DNA from: UBA11512 sp964623895
GTDB lineage: Bacteria; Bacillota; Clostridia; Oscillospirales; CAG-272
Direction of reading: 5' to 3'
NCBI GenBank assembly: GCA_964623895.1
Contig: CAZUWA010000033.1
Span: 1 to 15,315, forward strand
DNA: 15,315 nucleotides
Made by a program: the position numbers and the translations under genes. The first letter of the stretch is position 1; every line of letters begins with the position of its first letter. The notes beneath the pieces were generated by a model. That model saw only the letters and a program-made list of their open reading frames with translations. It was not told where the DNA came from and ran no database searches. Shown here piece after piece: positions 1-7,295 of the stretch.

Positions 1-7
1 TGAATAA

Positions 8-820
8 TTGTACCACGGTGGTATCTATGGAGGTATCACCGTGGTCTTTTTATATGACAAAGAATCTGTTGCAGACTGTCTTACACGTTTGAAAGATTAC
101 GCGCTCGATTCTTACCCCGTAGTGGACGAAAACAAAATCCTTCTCGGTGTTATTACTGCCGATAACGTTATCGAAGCGGTAGATGAGGAACTCGGAGAGG
201 ACTATGCAATGCTTGCCGGTTTGAGCGAAGAGGACGAGACAGAGTCCTCTGTAATCAGTTCGGTGAAAAAGCGAATTCCTTGGCTTGTGGTTTTACTGGT
301 TCTCAGTTTGGCGCAAGCATTTCTGATGACAAGTTTTGAAGCGGTGGTTGCAACACTTCCCGTGATTGTATTCTTTCAAACATTGGTTCTTGGTATGAGC
401 GGCAACACCGGCACGCAGTCTCTTGCTGTCACCATTCGGATGCTTTCAGACGAACCGGATGGCAAAATGATGCTGAAAACCATCTTCAAGGAACTGAAAG
501 TCGGCTTTTTGAACGGTTCTGTACTGGCATTTCTTGCAGGACTATTTGTATACGGATTTCTCTATTTTACAGATCAAGGCGTCAGCACCGAACTCTTTAC
601 GGTTACCGAAGCGTTGAAGGGCGCCGGTATTGTTGGGATTGCCCTGCTTTGCGCAATGACGCTCAGTTCATTTGTCGGTGCATTTGTCCCGATCATTTTT
701 AAAAAAATGAAGATCGATCCGGCGGTGGCATCCGGTCCTTTTATCACTACCGTCAATGACTTGACGGCAATGATTATCTACTATGGACTTGCGGCGTTTT
801 TGTTTTCGATCGTCATATAA
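8..820 (+). pseudogene. mgtE: MgtE magnesium channel, C-terminal half only (5'-truncated)
   Basis: MgtE is a homodimeric Mg2+ channel of the cytoplasmic membrane. What is visible is the end of the second CBS domain (about residues 18-70: DKESVADCL, SYPVVDEN, LLGVITADNVIEAV), a connecting helix, and a five-helix membrane domain (about 90-112, 113-135, 167-187, 206-232, 247-270). The family motif SGNTGTQSLA is at 131-140. The pore-type acidic residue in TTVNDLT is D251. Full MgtE has roughly 450 residues. Here the acidic N domain, CBS1 and the start of CBS2 are absent, and an in-frame TAA lies at 5-7. The only upstream start is a TTG with no ribosome binding site, inside a hairpin. The other two frames at the left edge do not encode CBS sequence. 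Either the gene is broken, or this edge of the source sequence is a rearranged or assembly junction. Family identity is firm; status as pseudogene is inferred. Confidence 0.7.
12..51 (+). terminator. Terminator-like hairpin at the mgtE break point
   Basis: ACCACGGTG (12-20) and CACCGTGGT (37-45) form a perfect 9-bp stem with a 16-nt loop, followed by TCTTTTT. This has the shape of an intrinsic terminator, yet the open frame of the mgtE fragment runs straight through it and recognisable MgtE residues begin just after it. It may be the terminator of a lost upstream gene fused to mgtE, or a fold-back artefact at a sequence end. Confidence 0.45.
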
Positions 821-850
821 AAAGACAGGACACTTTCTCCTGTCTTTTTT
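820..850 (+). terminator. Bidirectional intrinsic terminator between mgtE and the peptidase pair
   Basis: AAAGACAGGA (821-830) pairs perfectly with TCCTGTCTTT (838-847) around a 7-nt loop and is followed by T residues to 850. Read on the minus strand, the same stem is followed by a TTTTTAT run, so it can also stop transcription coming from the convergent peptidase operon that ends at 1032. Confidence 0.85.
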
Positions 851-1031
851 GGTATGGTTGGCATATCAATGCACTGTGGTGAAAGTCCACTGAGACGTAA
901 TTACCGATGAACAGAGATTCGGTACAAAGGTGTAATATGTGAATAAATTGGCATGAATCAACGATATCATTGGGATGAACACTACCAATCTGTAGTTACA
1001 AAATCTTTTGTTCATTCTGTTCTAATTGATT
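851..1031. other. Intergenic segment with small hairpins; possible degraded group II intron or other RNA remnant
   Basis: No convincing ORF is present. Two small hairpins can be drawn: GTGG-TGAAAGT-CCAC near 877-891, and ACCGA/TCGGT near 903-923. The phrase GGTGAAAGTCCAC resembles sequence often seen in domain I of bacterial group II introns. No reverse transcriptase ORF or domain V/VI is recognisable, so this can be no more than a fragment, and the resemblance is from memory only. Confidence 0.2.
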
Positions 1032-2684
1032 TCATTTCATGAAATAGTTGTAGATGTGCTTGTATGCCGCCTCGGTGGTCGGATCATTGAGTCCTGCGGA
1101 GGTAACCGTTTCGATAAAACGTGCATTTTCCGTTACGATGGCAAGCGCCCTATACATACTCTTTGCGGTATCAAAGCCTTCCTCACGCGCAACGACGAAC
1201 AATTCGACCGCAGGAATCAAAGAAACAGCATAACTATAATAGTACATTGAGTTGGATACGATCGCATAATGCCAATAATCTTCCGGATCAATGGTAAGAT
1301 TTGCACACAGCATATCATAAGCACCAAGTTCCTCTGCCTTCTTTTTGAAAATGGTGTCATAGTCTTCCGCGGACAATTCCGGATGTGTGTATACATATTG
1401 TTCAAAAGCATCACAGCAGGTGGAAAGAACAATGGTAAAGATTTGATCATAGAAATAGTAATAACTCAAATATTTAAACTGTGTTTTGGTATAGTTATCC
1501 GATGAATAGGCGAGATACAGCCATTCGTTGCCTTGTGAGTGTACTTCGCAAAGATCGAGTGAGGAGATATCTGTACCGGATAGTAAAAATGCATTGTAGT
1601 GTCCTTGTTCGTGAAGATAAGTGCTTAGCGACTGATATCCGGGTCCGAAATAGCATCGTGGGCTATTCTGAATATTCAGATGGATGGTATATGCACCGGG
1701 CAAAGCATTTTCATTGTCACTGATAATGCAGTTCTTATCGAAGTCAAGCAGAGCATTGCTGTATTCTTCTCCCAGTTCCGCATAATATGGGGTCAGTTTG
1801 TTTTTCATATATGAGAGGGTAATATCTGTATAACTTAAAGTCTCCATGTCAGCAGTGACCTGAGCAATTCCGAGATATTTTTGCATTTTCTTGAGCAGAT
1901 GATCGGCAAGCGGTAGGATGTATTCGGTCATATACCGATAACTCTCTGCTGCATCTGCGGCGCTGTAATCTCTTTCGTAGACTTCACTGTAGGCATAATT
2001 AACATAATTGTCATAACCGTATTCCTTGGCAAGGGCATTGTTGGTTTCGACGATTTGTGCATAGAGATCTTTGCTTTTGTCAAGAAAATCGTCTGCGTCC
2101 TGATCAAGGGCATCGAATTCAGAGGTCAGCCGGTTACTTTGTTTTGACAATTCGATATAGTAATCTGTCATTTTGTCTGAAGAGTCGATTGCTTTCTTGA
2201 TTTCCTCTTCAGACCAACCCTCATAAAAGATATCTTTGATATTGCTTTGATAGATCGGCTTATAGAGTTTGATGATCTGCGAAACATAGTCGGCGTAAAG
2301 ATCGGTATATGCATTGTACCGATCTTTATTTTCAGTTATGGAAGTATCGGTAGAAAATTGCAGATAAGCGATGGATGCATAGTCAGAAAGTTCGTAAAGT
2401 TCTTTTTCGACTTCCTCAAACAGATCCATGAAGGCATCGGCATCAACATTGTCGTCTTCAAGCATTGCCATCAATGTATCACAGTTCTCATCAATCTTCC
2501 ATTCGTGATCTTCTGATGGTAAAGACGGTAGCGATACATCCGATTTTTCATTCGGCGAAGAATTGTCTGCCGTGTTGTCAGTGGTCGTAGTCATATTGAA
2601 GTCGAAAATGAAACTGCAAGATACGGCAGAAAACAGGATCGACAGTGTAAGCAAAACAGCAAACAGAATTTTAAAGACTTTCAT
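1032..2684 (-). CDS. Predicted lipoprotein zinc metallopeptidase, M3-like (second of a tandem pair)
   Basis: The protein has 550 residues. A hydrophobic signal with lipobox AVSC predicts lipid anchoring at C23, then a Ser/Thr/Asp-rich linker (about 28-60), then a helical domain. The zinc site HEQGH is at 358-362. Eighteen residues after its last His comes EVHSQGNE (380-387), matching the E-x-x-S-x-x-x-E pattern of peptidase family M3, where the first Glu is the third zinc ligand. A C-terminal MYYYSYAVS stretch resembles the Tyr-rich substrate-binding segment of oligoendopeptidase F. It therefore probably cleaves peptides outside the membrane; the substrate is unknown. Its ATG overlaps the stop of the upstream paralogue (ATGA), with GGTAGGAG as ribosome binding site, so the two are co-translated. 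Oligoendopeptidase F itself is normally cytosolic, so membrane anchoring is unusual. The M3 assignment rests on motifs only. Confidence 0.8.
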   Translation of the reverse strand: MKVFKILFAVLLTLSILFSAVSCSFIFDFNMTTTTDNTADNSSPNEKSDVSLPSLPSEDHEWKIDENCDTLMAMLEDDNVDADAFMDLFEEVEKELYELSDYASIAYLQFSTDTSITENKDRYNAYTDLYADYVSQIIKLYKPIYQSNIKDIFYEGWSEEEIKKAIDSSDKMTDYYIELSKQSNRLTSEFDALDQDADDFLDKSKDLYAQIVETNNALAKEYGYDNYVNYAYSEVYERDYSAADAAESYRYMTEYILPLADHLLKKMQKYLGIAQVTADMETLSYTDITLSYMKNKLTPYYAELGEEYSNALLDFDKNCIISDNENALPGAYTIHLNIQNSPRCYFGPGYQSLSTYLHEQGHYNAFLLSGTDISSLDLCEVHSQGNEWLYLAYSSDNYTKTQFKYLSYYYFYDQIFTIVLSTCCDAFEQYVYTHPELSAEDYDTIFKKKAEELGAYDMLCANLTIDPEDYWHYAIVSNSMYYYSYAVSLIPAVELFVVAREEGFDTAKSMYRALAIVTENARFIETVTSAGLNDPTTEAAYKHIYNYFMK

Positions 2685-4318
2685 TTTTTACTCCTACCCA
2701 TGAAATATTTATAGATCGTATTATAGATTTCTTCCGATAGCGGAGAGGACAGTCCGGCAGTATTGAGCGCTTCTCCAAAACTGTCGTCGGGGTTGCAGTA
2801 AAGGAGTGCGGTGTACTTTTCTGCGGCAAGTTCAAAGTCTGCGGTCATCGCGGTGACATATAATTCAATCGCGGGAATCTGTGAGGTGGCATAACTGATA
2901 TAGTAAAGTGAATTTGCGACGATCGCACGATGCCAATAGCTATTGAGTCCGCTACCAAGCAGTCGGTATAAGAATTGATAACTGCCGATTTCCTTTGATA
3001 CGTTGATAAAAGCATCGTCGTAATCGTTTGCGGTGAGAGTCGGATTTTCATACACATACTGCTCATAGGCATCGCAGGTCAATGATATTGTAAAGGTGAC
3101 GATTTGACTTAGAAGCATATAACTTACCGCACCCTCCGCAAGGGTGTTGTTGTCTTGTGCGAGATATGCCATATACAGCCATTCATTGCCTTGCGAATGT
3201 ACCTCGCAGAGGTCGACTGAGGAGACAGGAGCATTTGCTGCATTAAAAGCATTGTAATGCCCTTGCTCATGTACATAGGTAGCCAAATATCCGTTGTCCG
3301 GACCGAAATAGCAGATAGGATGACTGTAATAGTTCAGATAAGTGGTAAATGCAACCGGTGCGGAAAGATCGGAATAGGTGTAATAGGTATTCTTTACCCA
3401 ATCCTTTGAAAGAATTTCTTTACCCGCACCAAGGGTATAGTAATATCCGCTCAGTAGATCATAGACCTTTTGCGGTTCTGAATAATATTTACCCATACCG
3501 ATCGTCTCATACTTTTCGTAAGAGGCTTTTTCGGCAATTTTTTCAGCAACGGGGATGAGGTATTCACGCATATATTTCTGCAAAGCCGCCGTATCATTCG
3601 GTGAATAGTCGCGCATATAAATATTTTCATACGCAAAGGTCGGATAATCCGTATATCCTGCGCATTCTGCGATTTCTCTGTTTTTTGCAACGATCTTCTC
3701 GTACAGAACGGCAGTTTTTTGATTAAAGTCGGAATCGGATTCATTCAATGCCGTATATTCGGTTATAAGAACGTTTCGTTCTGTTGACAGTTTTAAAAAT
3801 TCGTCGGTATAGAGATCTGCAGTTTTCAAGAATGCATCGATCTGGTCATCTGTCCATGCGGCAAAGAACAGGGAAGAAAGGGAGCTTTCATACAGTGCTT
3901 TGTAGAGTTTTGTCATGCGTGCAGAACAAGTGACATAATATTCATTTATTTCGTTATATTTTGCCGCGGGTATCGGGTCTGCTGTATCAAGAGACATCTC
4001 AACATAGCAAAGGCTCGCCTGATCTCCGATATAGTAAAGATACTTTGCAAGTTCTGTAAATACGGAGGCGAGAGTACTAAAACGAAGGAAATTACCGGAC
4101 GAGGCGATCTCCTCACATTTTGAAAAAAGTTTTTCGATATGCCCCTTTATTTCATCGTTAAATACGATATCAAAGCTTTCATCATCGTTAAGCAGGGGTG
4201 CATTGCTGTTGATGTCAGCAAGAAATTTATAATCCGAACCGATCTTTCCGAGAGCCGAACAGGAACTGAGCGAGATTAGCATCAGGAGAGCAAGTAACAA
4301 TGCAATAATTCTTTTCAT
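2681..4318 (-). CDS. Predicted lipoprotein zinc metallopeptidase, M3-like (first of a tandem pair)
   Basis: The protein has 545 residues from the ATG at 4318. That start is preferred over the TTG six bases upstream because AAAGGA then sits about 10 nt away. The signal peptide has lipobox LSSC, giving lipidation at C20. The zinc motif HEQGH is at 350-354 and EVHSQGNE at 372-379 supplies the likely third ligand E372, as in family M3. It shares many blocks with the downstream protein: CYFGP before the zinc site, YVHEQGHYNAF, DLCEVHSQGNEWLY and the YWHRAIVANSLYY region. The pair is thus a tandem duplication, now well diverged elsewhere. It is the first gene of a two-gene operon under a strong sigma-A promoter at 4345-4373. 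The probable role is extracytoplasmic peptide cleavage, possibly for nutrition or peptide recycling, which is an inference. Confidence 0.8.
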   Translation of the reverse strand: MKRIIALLLALLMLISLSSCSALGKIGSDYKFLADINSNAPLLNDDESFDIVFNDEIKGHIEKLFSKCEEIASSGNFLRFSTLASVFTELAKYLYYIGDQASLCYVEMSLDTADPIPAAKYNEINEYYVTCSARMTKLYKALYESSLSSLFFAAWTDDQIDAFLKTADLYTDEFLKLSTERNVLITEYTALNESDSDFNQKTAVLYEKIVAKNREIAECAGYTDYPTFAYENIYMRDYSPNDTAALQKYMREYLIPVAEKIAEKASYEKYETIGMGKYYSEPQKVYDLLSGYYYTLGAGKEILSKDWVKNTYYTYSDLSAPVAFTTYLNYYSHPICYFGPDNGYLATYVHEQGHYNAFNAANAPVSSVDLCEVHSQGNEWLYMAYLAQDNNTLAEGAVSYMLLSQIVTFTISLTCDAYEQYVYENPTLTANDYDDAFINVSKEIGSYQFLYRLLGSGLNSYWHRAIVANSLYYISYATSQIPAIELYVTAMTADFELAAEKYTALLYCNPDDSFGEALNTAGLSSPLSEEIYNTIYKYFMGRSKK

Positions 4319-4344
4319 GGGCAAACCGTCCTTTCTGTGTGGTT

Positions 4345-4373
4345 ATTATACACCTTATTAGTACAAAGGTCAA
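4345..4373 (-). promoter_or_regulatory. Sigma-A promoter of the peptidase operon
   Basis: On the minus strand TTGACC (4368-4373) lies exactly 17 bases upstream of TATAAT (4345-4350). The predicted transcript starts about 20 nt before the ATG at 4318 and includes the AAAGGA ribosome binding site. Confidence 0.8.
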
Positions 4374-4403
4374 TAATATTTTTCTAAAGTTTTCATTCGG
4401 TAC

Positions 4404-4432
4404 TTGAAAAAGCGGTGAATATCTGTTAAAAT
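4404..4432 (+). promoter_or_regulatory. Sigma-A promoter of the SGNH hydrolase gene
   Basis: TTGAAA (4404-4409) and TAAAAT (4427-4432) are separated by 17 bases. The GGGGGAG ribosome binding site follows at 4451-4457. This promoter is back to back with that of the peptidase operon; the two -35 boxes are about 30 bases apart. Confidence 0.7.
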
Positions 4433-4462
4433 AATTGTGAACACCGAAAAGGGGGAGATATG

Positions 4463-5080
4463 ATGAAAACGATCTTATTTCAGGGTGATTCGATTACCGA
4501 TGCGGACAGAAACAGAAATGATATACACGGATACGGTACGGGCTATCCGCTTTTGATAGCGGCAGAACTCGGAAGGAAATGTCCGGGAGAATATACATTC
4601 ATCAATAAAGGGATTAGTGGGAACAGAATTGTCGATTTGTACGCGCGTATCAAAGCGGATATCATCAATCTTGCACCGGACTATATGAGTATTTTGATCG
4701 GTGTCAACGACGTTTGGCATGATCTGGACGGAAACGGTGTAGCTGACCGAAAATTCGAAAAGATCTATACGATGCTAATCGAAGAGGTTAAGGAAGTATT
4801 GCCGAATATTGAGATCGTGATATTAGAGCCGTTCGTACTGCACGGACGCTACACGAATGAGCGATATGATGATTTCTTCCGACCGGAGGTTGCTTTACGC
4901 GCCGCTTCTTCTAAGCGTGTGGCAGAGAAATTCAGTTTGAACTTCGTTCCCCTTCAGAGCATTTTTGATGCACTCTATCTGACACAACCGGAAGGGTATT
5001 GGTTAAAAGACGGTGTGCATCCGACTGCCGCAGGGCATGCTGTTATTGCAAAGGAACTGCTTAAGACATTCATAAACTAA
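4463..5080 (+). CDS. SGNH/GDSL-family hydrolase (esterase/lipase type)
   Basis: The 205-residue protein has all four SGNH blocks: GDSIT with nucleophile S10, SGN (52-54), GVND (80-83) with N82, and DGVHPTAAGH (183-192) carrying the Asp-x-x-His pair D183/H186. No signal peptide is seen, so it is probably cytosolic. Family members remove acyl or acetyl groups from sugars, lipids or peptides; the GxxxxGYP segment near 23-29 fits the small single-domain type. The substrate cannot be told from sequence. Two adjacent ATGs exist (4460 and 4463); the second is preferred because GGGGGAG then lies 5 nt upstream rather than 2. The gene is monocistronic by position, and no clear terminator is seen after it. 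Confidence 0.88.
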   Translation: MKTILFQGDSITDADRNRNDIHGYGTGYPLLIAAELGRKCPGEYTFINKGISGNRIVDLYARIKADIINLAPDYMSILIGVNDVWHDLDGNGVADRKFEKIYTMLIEEVKEVLPNIEIVILEPFVLHGRYTNERYDDFFRPEVALRAASSKRVAEKFSLNFVPLQSIFDALYLTQPEGYWLKDGVHPTAAGHAVIAKELLKTFIN

Positions 5081-5084
5081 AACC

Positions 5085-5113
5085 ACATAATTTTTCCTTC
5101 TGCCGCATATAAC
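5085..5113 (+). promoter_or_regulatory. Possible sigma-E-type promoter for spoIIID
   Basis: ACATAAT (5085-5091) and CATATAAC (5106-5113) have the ATA-N16-CATA arrangement of mother-cell sigma-E promoters, with a mismatch at the final -10 position. In Bacillus subtilis spoIIID is transcribed by sigma-E, which makes the weak match plausible. No good sigma-A promoter is visible here. Confidence 0.3.
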
Positions 5114-5147
5114 AAATATATATGCCGCGCAGGAGGAATTTATATAA

Positions 5148-5411
5148 GTGGAGCATGACGAGATCAAGGAACGTTGTATTTCAGCAGCAAAATACATCAC
5201 TTCAAAGCAAGCCACCGTACGCCAGACGGCTATCGCTTTGGGGATCAGTAAATCAACCGTACATAAGGATATGACGGAACGGCTTGGGGATTATGATTTT
5301 ACCTTGTATGAAGAAGTAAAAGAAATCCTTGAAAAAAATAAGGAGGAGCGACATTTGAGAGGCGGTGAAGCCACAAGAAGAAAATACTTGAAGAAAAAAG
5401 AAATGTCTTAG
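5148..5411 (+). CDS. spoIIID: Stage III sporulation protein D, mother-cell transcription regulator
   Basis: The 87-residue protein matches the SpoIIID family along its whole length. It has a helix-turn-helix at about residues 24-43 (VRQTAIALGISKSTVHKDM) and the hallmark basic C-terminal segment RHLRGGEATRRKY (68-80). SpoIIID is a small DNA-binding protein that activates or represses many sigma-E-dependent genes in the mother cell and helps bring about the switch to sigma-K. The start is GTG at 5148: an in-frame TAA directly precedes it, and a perfect AGGAGG is at 5131-5136 with a rather long 11-nt spacing. The gene is followed by its own terminator and then by the spoVA operon, so it sits at the head of a sporulation block although it is probably transcribed separately. 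Confidence 0.95.
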   Translation: MEHDEIKERCISAAKYITSKQATVRQTAIALGISKSTVHKDMTERLGDYDFTLYEEVKEILEKNKEERHLRGGEATRRKYLKKKEMS

Positions 5412-5437
5412 GAATCTTCTTTCCTAAGGCATTTTTT
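5401..5437 (+). terminator. Intrinsic terminator of spoIIID
   Basis: TGTCTTAGGAA (5404-5414) pairs with TTCCTAAGGCA (5421-5431) with one G-U pair and a 6-nt loop. The stem is extended by three A-T pairs and followed by a T run. The spoIIID stop codon lies inside the left arm. Confidence 0.88.
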
Positions 5438-5467
5438 GTATATGTTCTCTTCTTAGGGGAAATACTG
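5438..5467 (+). promoter_or_regulatory. Possible sigma-G-type promoter of the spoVA operon
   Basis: GTATA (5438-5442) fits the forespore sigma-G -35 consensus G-H-A-T-R. After 18 bases AATACTG (5461-5467) matches five of the seven positions of CATNHTA. In Bacillus subtilis spoVA is a sigma-G operon. The predicted start would fall close to the ribosome binding site at 5475, giving a very short leader, which lowers confidence. Confidence 0.35.
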
Positions 5468-5488
5468 AGTAAAAAGGAGGAAAGTAAC

Positions 5489-5932
5489 ATGAAAAAGGAA
5501 AGTTATAAAGAATATGCCGAACGCAAGTCTGAAAAGTCACCGCTTTTTAAAGATATGGTGCTTGCATTCATTTGCGGCGGAGCGATCTGTGTCATCGGTG
5601 AGGGACTAAAGGAAATATATCTCGCCATTGGGATCAATGAAGAGGTGAGCGGCATGTTGGTCAGCATCACCTTGATGCTTTTGGCAGTGATTCTGACAAC
5701 GATTGGCGTATTTGACAAGATGGCAAAGGTAGCGGGCGCGGGAACACTTGTGCCGATCACCGGCTTTGCGAACGCCATGTCTTCCGAGGCAATCGATGCA
5801 CGTTCTGAGGGATGGGTATTGGGTGTCGGTGCAAAATTATTTTCCGTTGCAGGGCCGGTCATTTTCTACGGAACGCTCGCTTCGGTGATCTATGGAATCG
5901 TTTACTATATCTGTACAAATTTCGGAGGTTGA
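5489..5932 (+). CDS. spoVAC: Stage V sporulation protein AC
   Basis: SpoVAC is a 147-residue membrane protein of the spore inner membrane. It belongs to the SpoVA channel complex that imports calcium-dipicolinate into the forespore and releases it at germination; the Bacillus protein behaves as a mechanosensitive channel. After a charged N-terminus (KKESYKEYAERKSEKSP) come hydrophobic segments at about 24-47, 54-76, 82-97 and 117-141. The conserved AGAGTLVPITGFANAM (82-97) is a family signature. The ATG is preceded by AGGAGG at 5475-5480 with 8-nt spacing. It is the first gene of a tight three-gene operon; spoVAD starts 2 nt after its stop. The operon lacks spoVAA, VAB, VAEa and VAF, which is the usual compact Clostridia arrangement. 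Confidence 0.96.
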   Translation: MKKESYKEYAERKSEKSPLFKDMVLAFICGGAICVIGEGLKEIYLAIGINEEVSGMLVSITLMLLAVILTTIGVFDKMAKVAGAGTLVPITGFANAMSSEAIDARSEGWVLGVGAKLFSVAGPVIFYGTLASVIYGIVYYICTNFGG

Positions 5933-5934
5933 AT

Positions 5935-6936
5935 ATGGCATCCATTCTTACACTTCATACCCCGATATCAATCATTGCCGCAGCCGCAGTCGGGGGACGA
6001 TCGGAAAAAGAAGGTCCGCTTGGGGAAAAATTTGACTATACAGATCTTTCCGACCGCTTTGGCAAGGATCATTGGGAACAATCGGAGGCAGAAAGTCAGA
6101 AAATTGCCTTAAATTTGGCGCTTTCCAAAGGAAAATTGGATGAAAGTTCACTTGAACTGCTTCTTGCGGGAGATCTCATCAATCAATGCACTTCTTCCTC
6201 CTACGGGTTGCTCGGGTTCGATATTCCCTATTTCGGGATTTATGGTGCATGCTCTACTTCAGCACTTGGATTGGGTGCAGCTTCGGTGCTCATCGATGGC
6301 GGACATTTCGAACGGATCGCCGTCGTTTCTTCTTCGCATTTTTGTTCAGCAGAACGACAGTTTAGGATGCCGATCGAATATGGCGGGCAACGTCCGCCGA
6401 GCGCACAGTGGACAGTAACGGGAGCAGGAGCGTTTATTTTAGACGGCAAGGCAAAAGCAGATGCTGTCATCAAAGAAGTGATGTTCGGTATCAGCGTCAA
6501 TGGTGGAATCAATGATCCGAACAATATGGGTGCGGCAATGGCACCTGCTGCGTACAACACGCTCAAAAGGTATTTTGAAGAGAGCGGTAAGAAACCGGAA
6601 GATTTCGATCTGATCTTGACGGGAGACCTTGGCAATGAGGGAAAAAAACTGCTCCTTGAATTGTTGCAAAAAGATGGAATCGATATTTCAAAGCAACACG
6701 ATGATTGCGGATTGCGCATTTACGACAGAAAAAAACAGGATGTGCATTCGGGTGGATCCGGCTGTGGCTGTGCAGCGACGGTACTTGCATGCGACGTTTT
6801 ACCCGGTTTTGCCAACGGCCGCTATCAAGATATTTTGTTCATGGCTACCGGAGCGCTTCTTTCCGCAGATTCTATAAAACAGGGACTGTCCATTCCTGGT
6901 ATTGCACATTTGATCCGCATTTCGAAAGGAGAATAA
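5935..6936 (+). CDS. spoVAD: Stage V sporulation protein AD
   Basis: SpoVAD is the soluble, membrane-associated component of the spoVA system that binds dipicolinic acid. It has a thiolase/ketoacyl-synthase-like fold. The 333-residue length is typical. GACSTSALGLG (104-114) marks the thiolase-type cysteine C106, and GGQRPPSAQWTVTG (150-163) is a strong SpoVAD signature. The correct start is the ATG at 5935: GGAGG (5924-5928) lies 6 nt upstream and the protein then begins as in homologues. The open frame extends upstream to 5812 but that part overlaps spoVAC. No transmembrane helix is predicted, as expected for the peripheral subunit. It is translationally coupled to spoVAC (2-nt gap) and followed 2 nt later by spoVAE. 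Confidence 0.96.
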   Translation: MASILTLHTPISIIAAAAVGGRSEKEGPLGEKFDYTDLSDRFGKDHWEQSEAESQKIALNLALSKGKLDESSLELLLAGDLINQCTSSSYGLLGFDIPYFGIYGACSTSALGLGAASVLIDGGHFERIAVVSSSHFCSAERQFRMPIEYGGQRPPSAQWTVTGAGAFILDGKAKADAVIKEVMFGISVNGGINDPNNMGAAMAPAAYNTLKRYFEESGKKPEDFDLILTGDLGNEGKKLLLELLQKDGIDISKQHDDCGLRIYDRKKQDVHSGGSGCGCAATVLACDVLPGFANGRYQDILFMATGALLSADSIKQGLSIPGIAHLIRISKGE

Positions 6937-6938
6937 AA

Positions 6939-7295
6939 ATGAATTATCTCTATGCATTTTTGATCGGCGGTGCGATCTGTGCGATCGCACAGATCTTTAT
7001 AGATAAGACCAAGCTGACGCCAGCGCGCATTCTCGTAGGGTGTGTGGTCATCGGCGTGATCCTATCGGGTGTAGGACTGTATTCGCCTTTAAAAGAATTT
7101 GCAGGAGCGGGAGCGACCGTTCCGCTGACCGGATTTGGACATGCCTTGGCGGAAGGTGTTCGAAAAGCTGTGGATGAGAAAGGAGCGATCGGGATCTTTC
7201 TGGGCGGACTGACTGCAACCTCTTCCGGAATCTCTGCAATTATGTTTTTTTCCTTTATTGCCGCATTGATCACCAAAGGAAAACCCAAAACTTAA
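6939..7295 (+). CDS. spoVAE: Stage V sporulation protein AE (AEb type)
   Basis: SpoVAE is a 118-residue small membrane protein of the dipicolinate channel. Hydrophobic segments lie at about 4-20, 31-50, 54-70 and 84-112. The motif AGAGATVPLTGFGHAL (55-70) is conserved. It and the N-terminal GGAIC (10-14) closely mirror SpoVAC (AGAGTLVPITGFANAM and GGAIC), so the two are paralogous subunits. The ATG at 6939 has AAAGGAG (6925-6931) 7 nt upstream; the longer open frame from 6705 overlaps spoVAD and is not used. It is the last gene of the operon; the strong hairpin at 7404-7439 is the first terminator downstream. Confidence 0.95.
   Translation: MNYLYAFLIGGAICAIAQIFIDKTKLTPARILVGCVVIGVILSGVGLYSPLKEFAGAGATVPLTGFGHALAEGVRKAVDEKGAIGIFLGGLTATSSGISAIMFFSFIAALITKGKPKT

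Noticed and set aside
5503..5862. 119-codon minus-strand open frame inside spoVAC
   Set aside because: It is antisense to conserved spoVAC codons and has no ribosome binding site or family match.
6240..6719. 159-codon minus-strand open frame inside spoVAD
   Set aside because: It is antisense to a well-recognised spoVAD and Pro/Ser-rich like a mirror frame, with no start signals.
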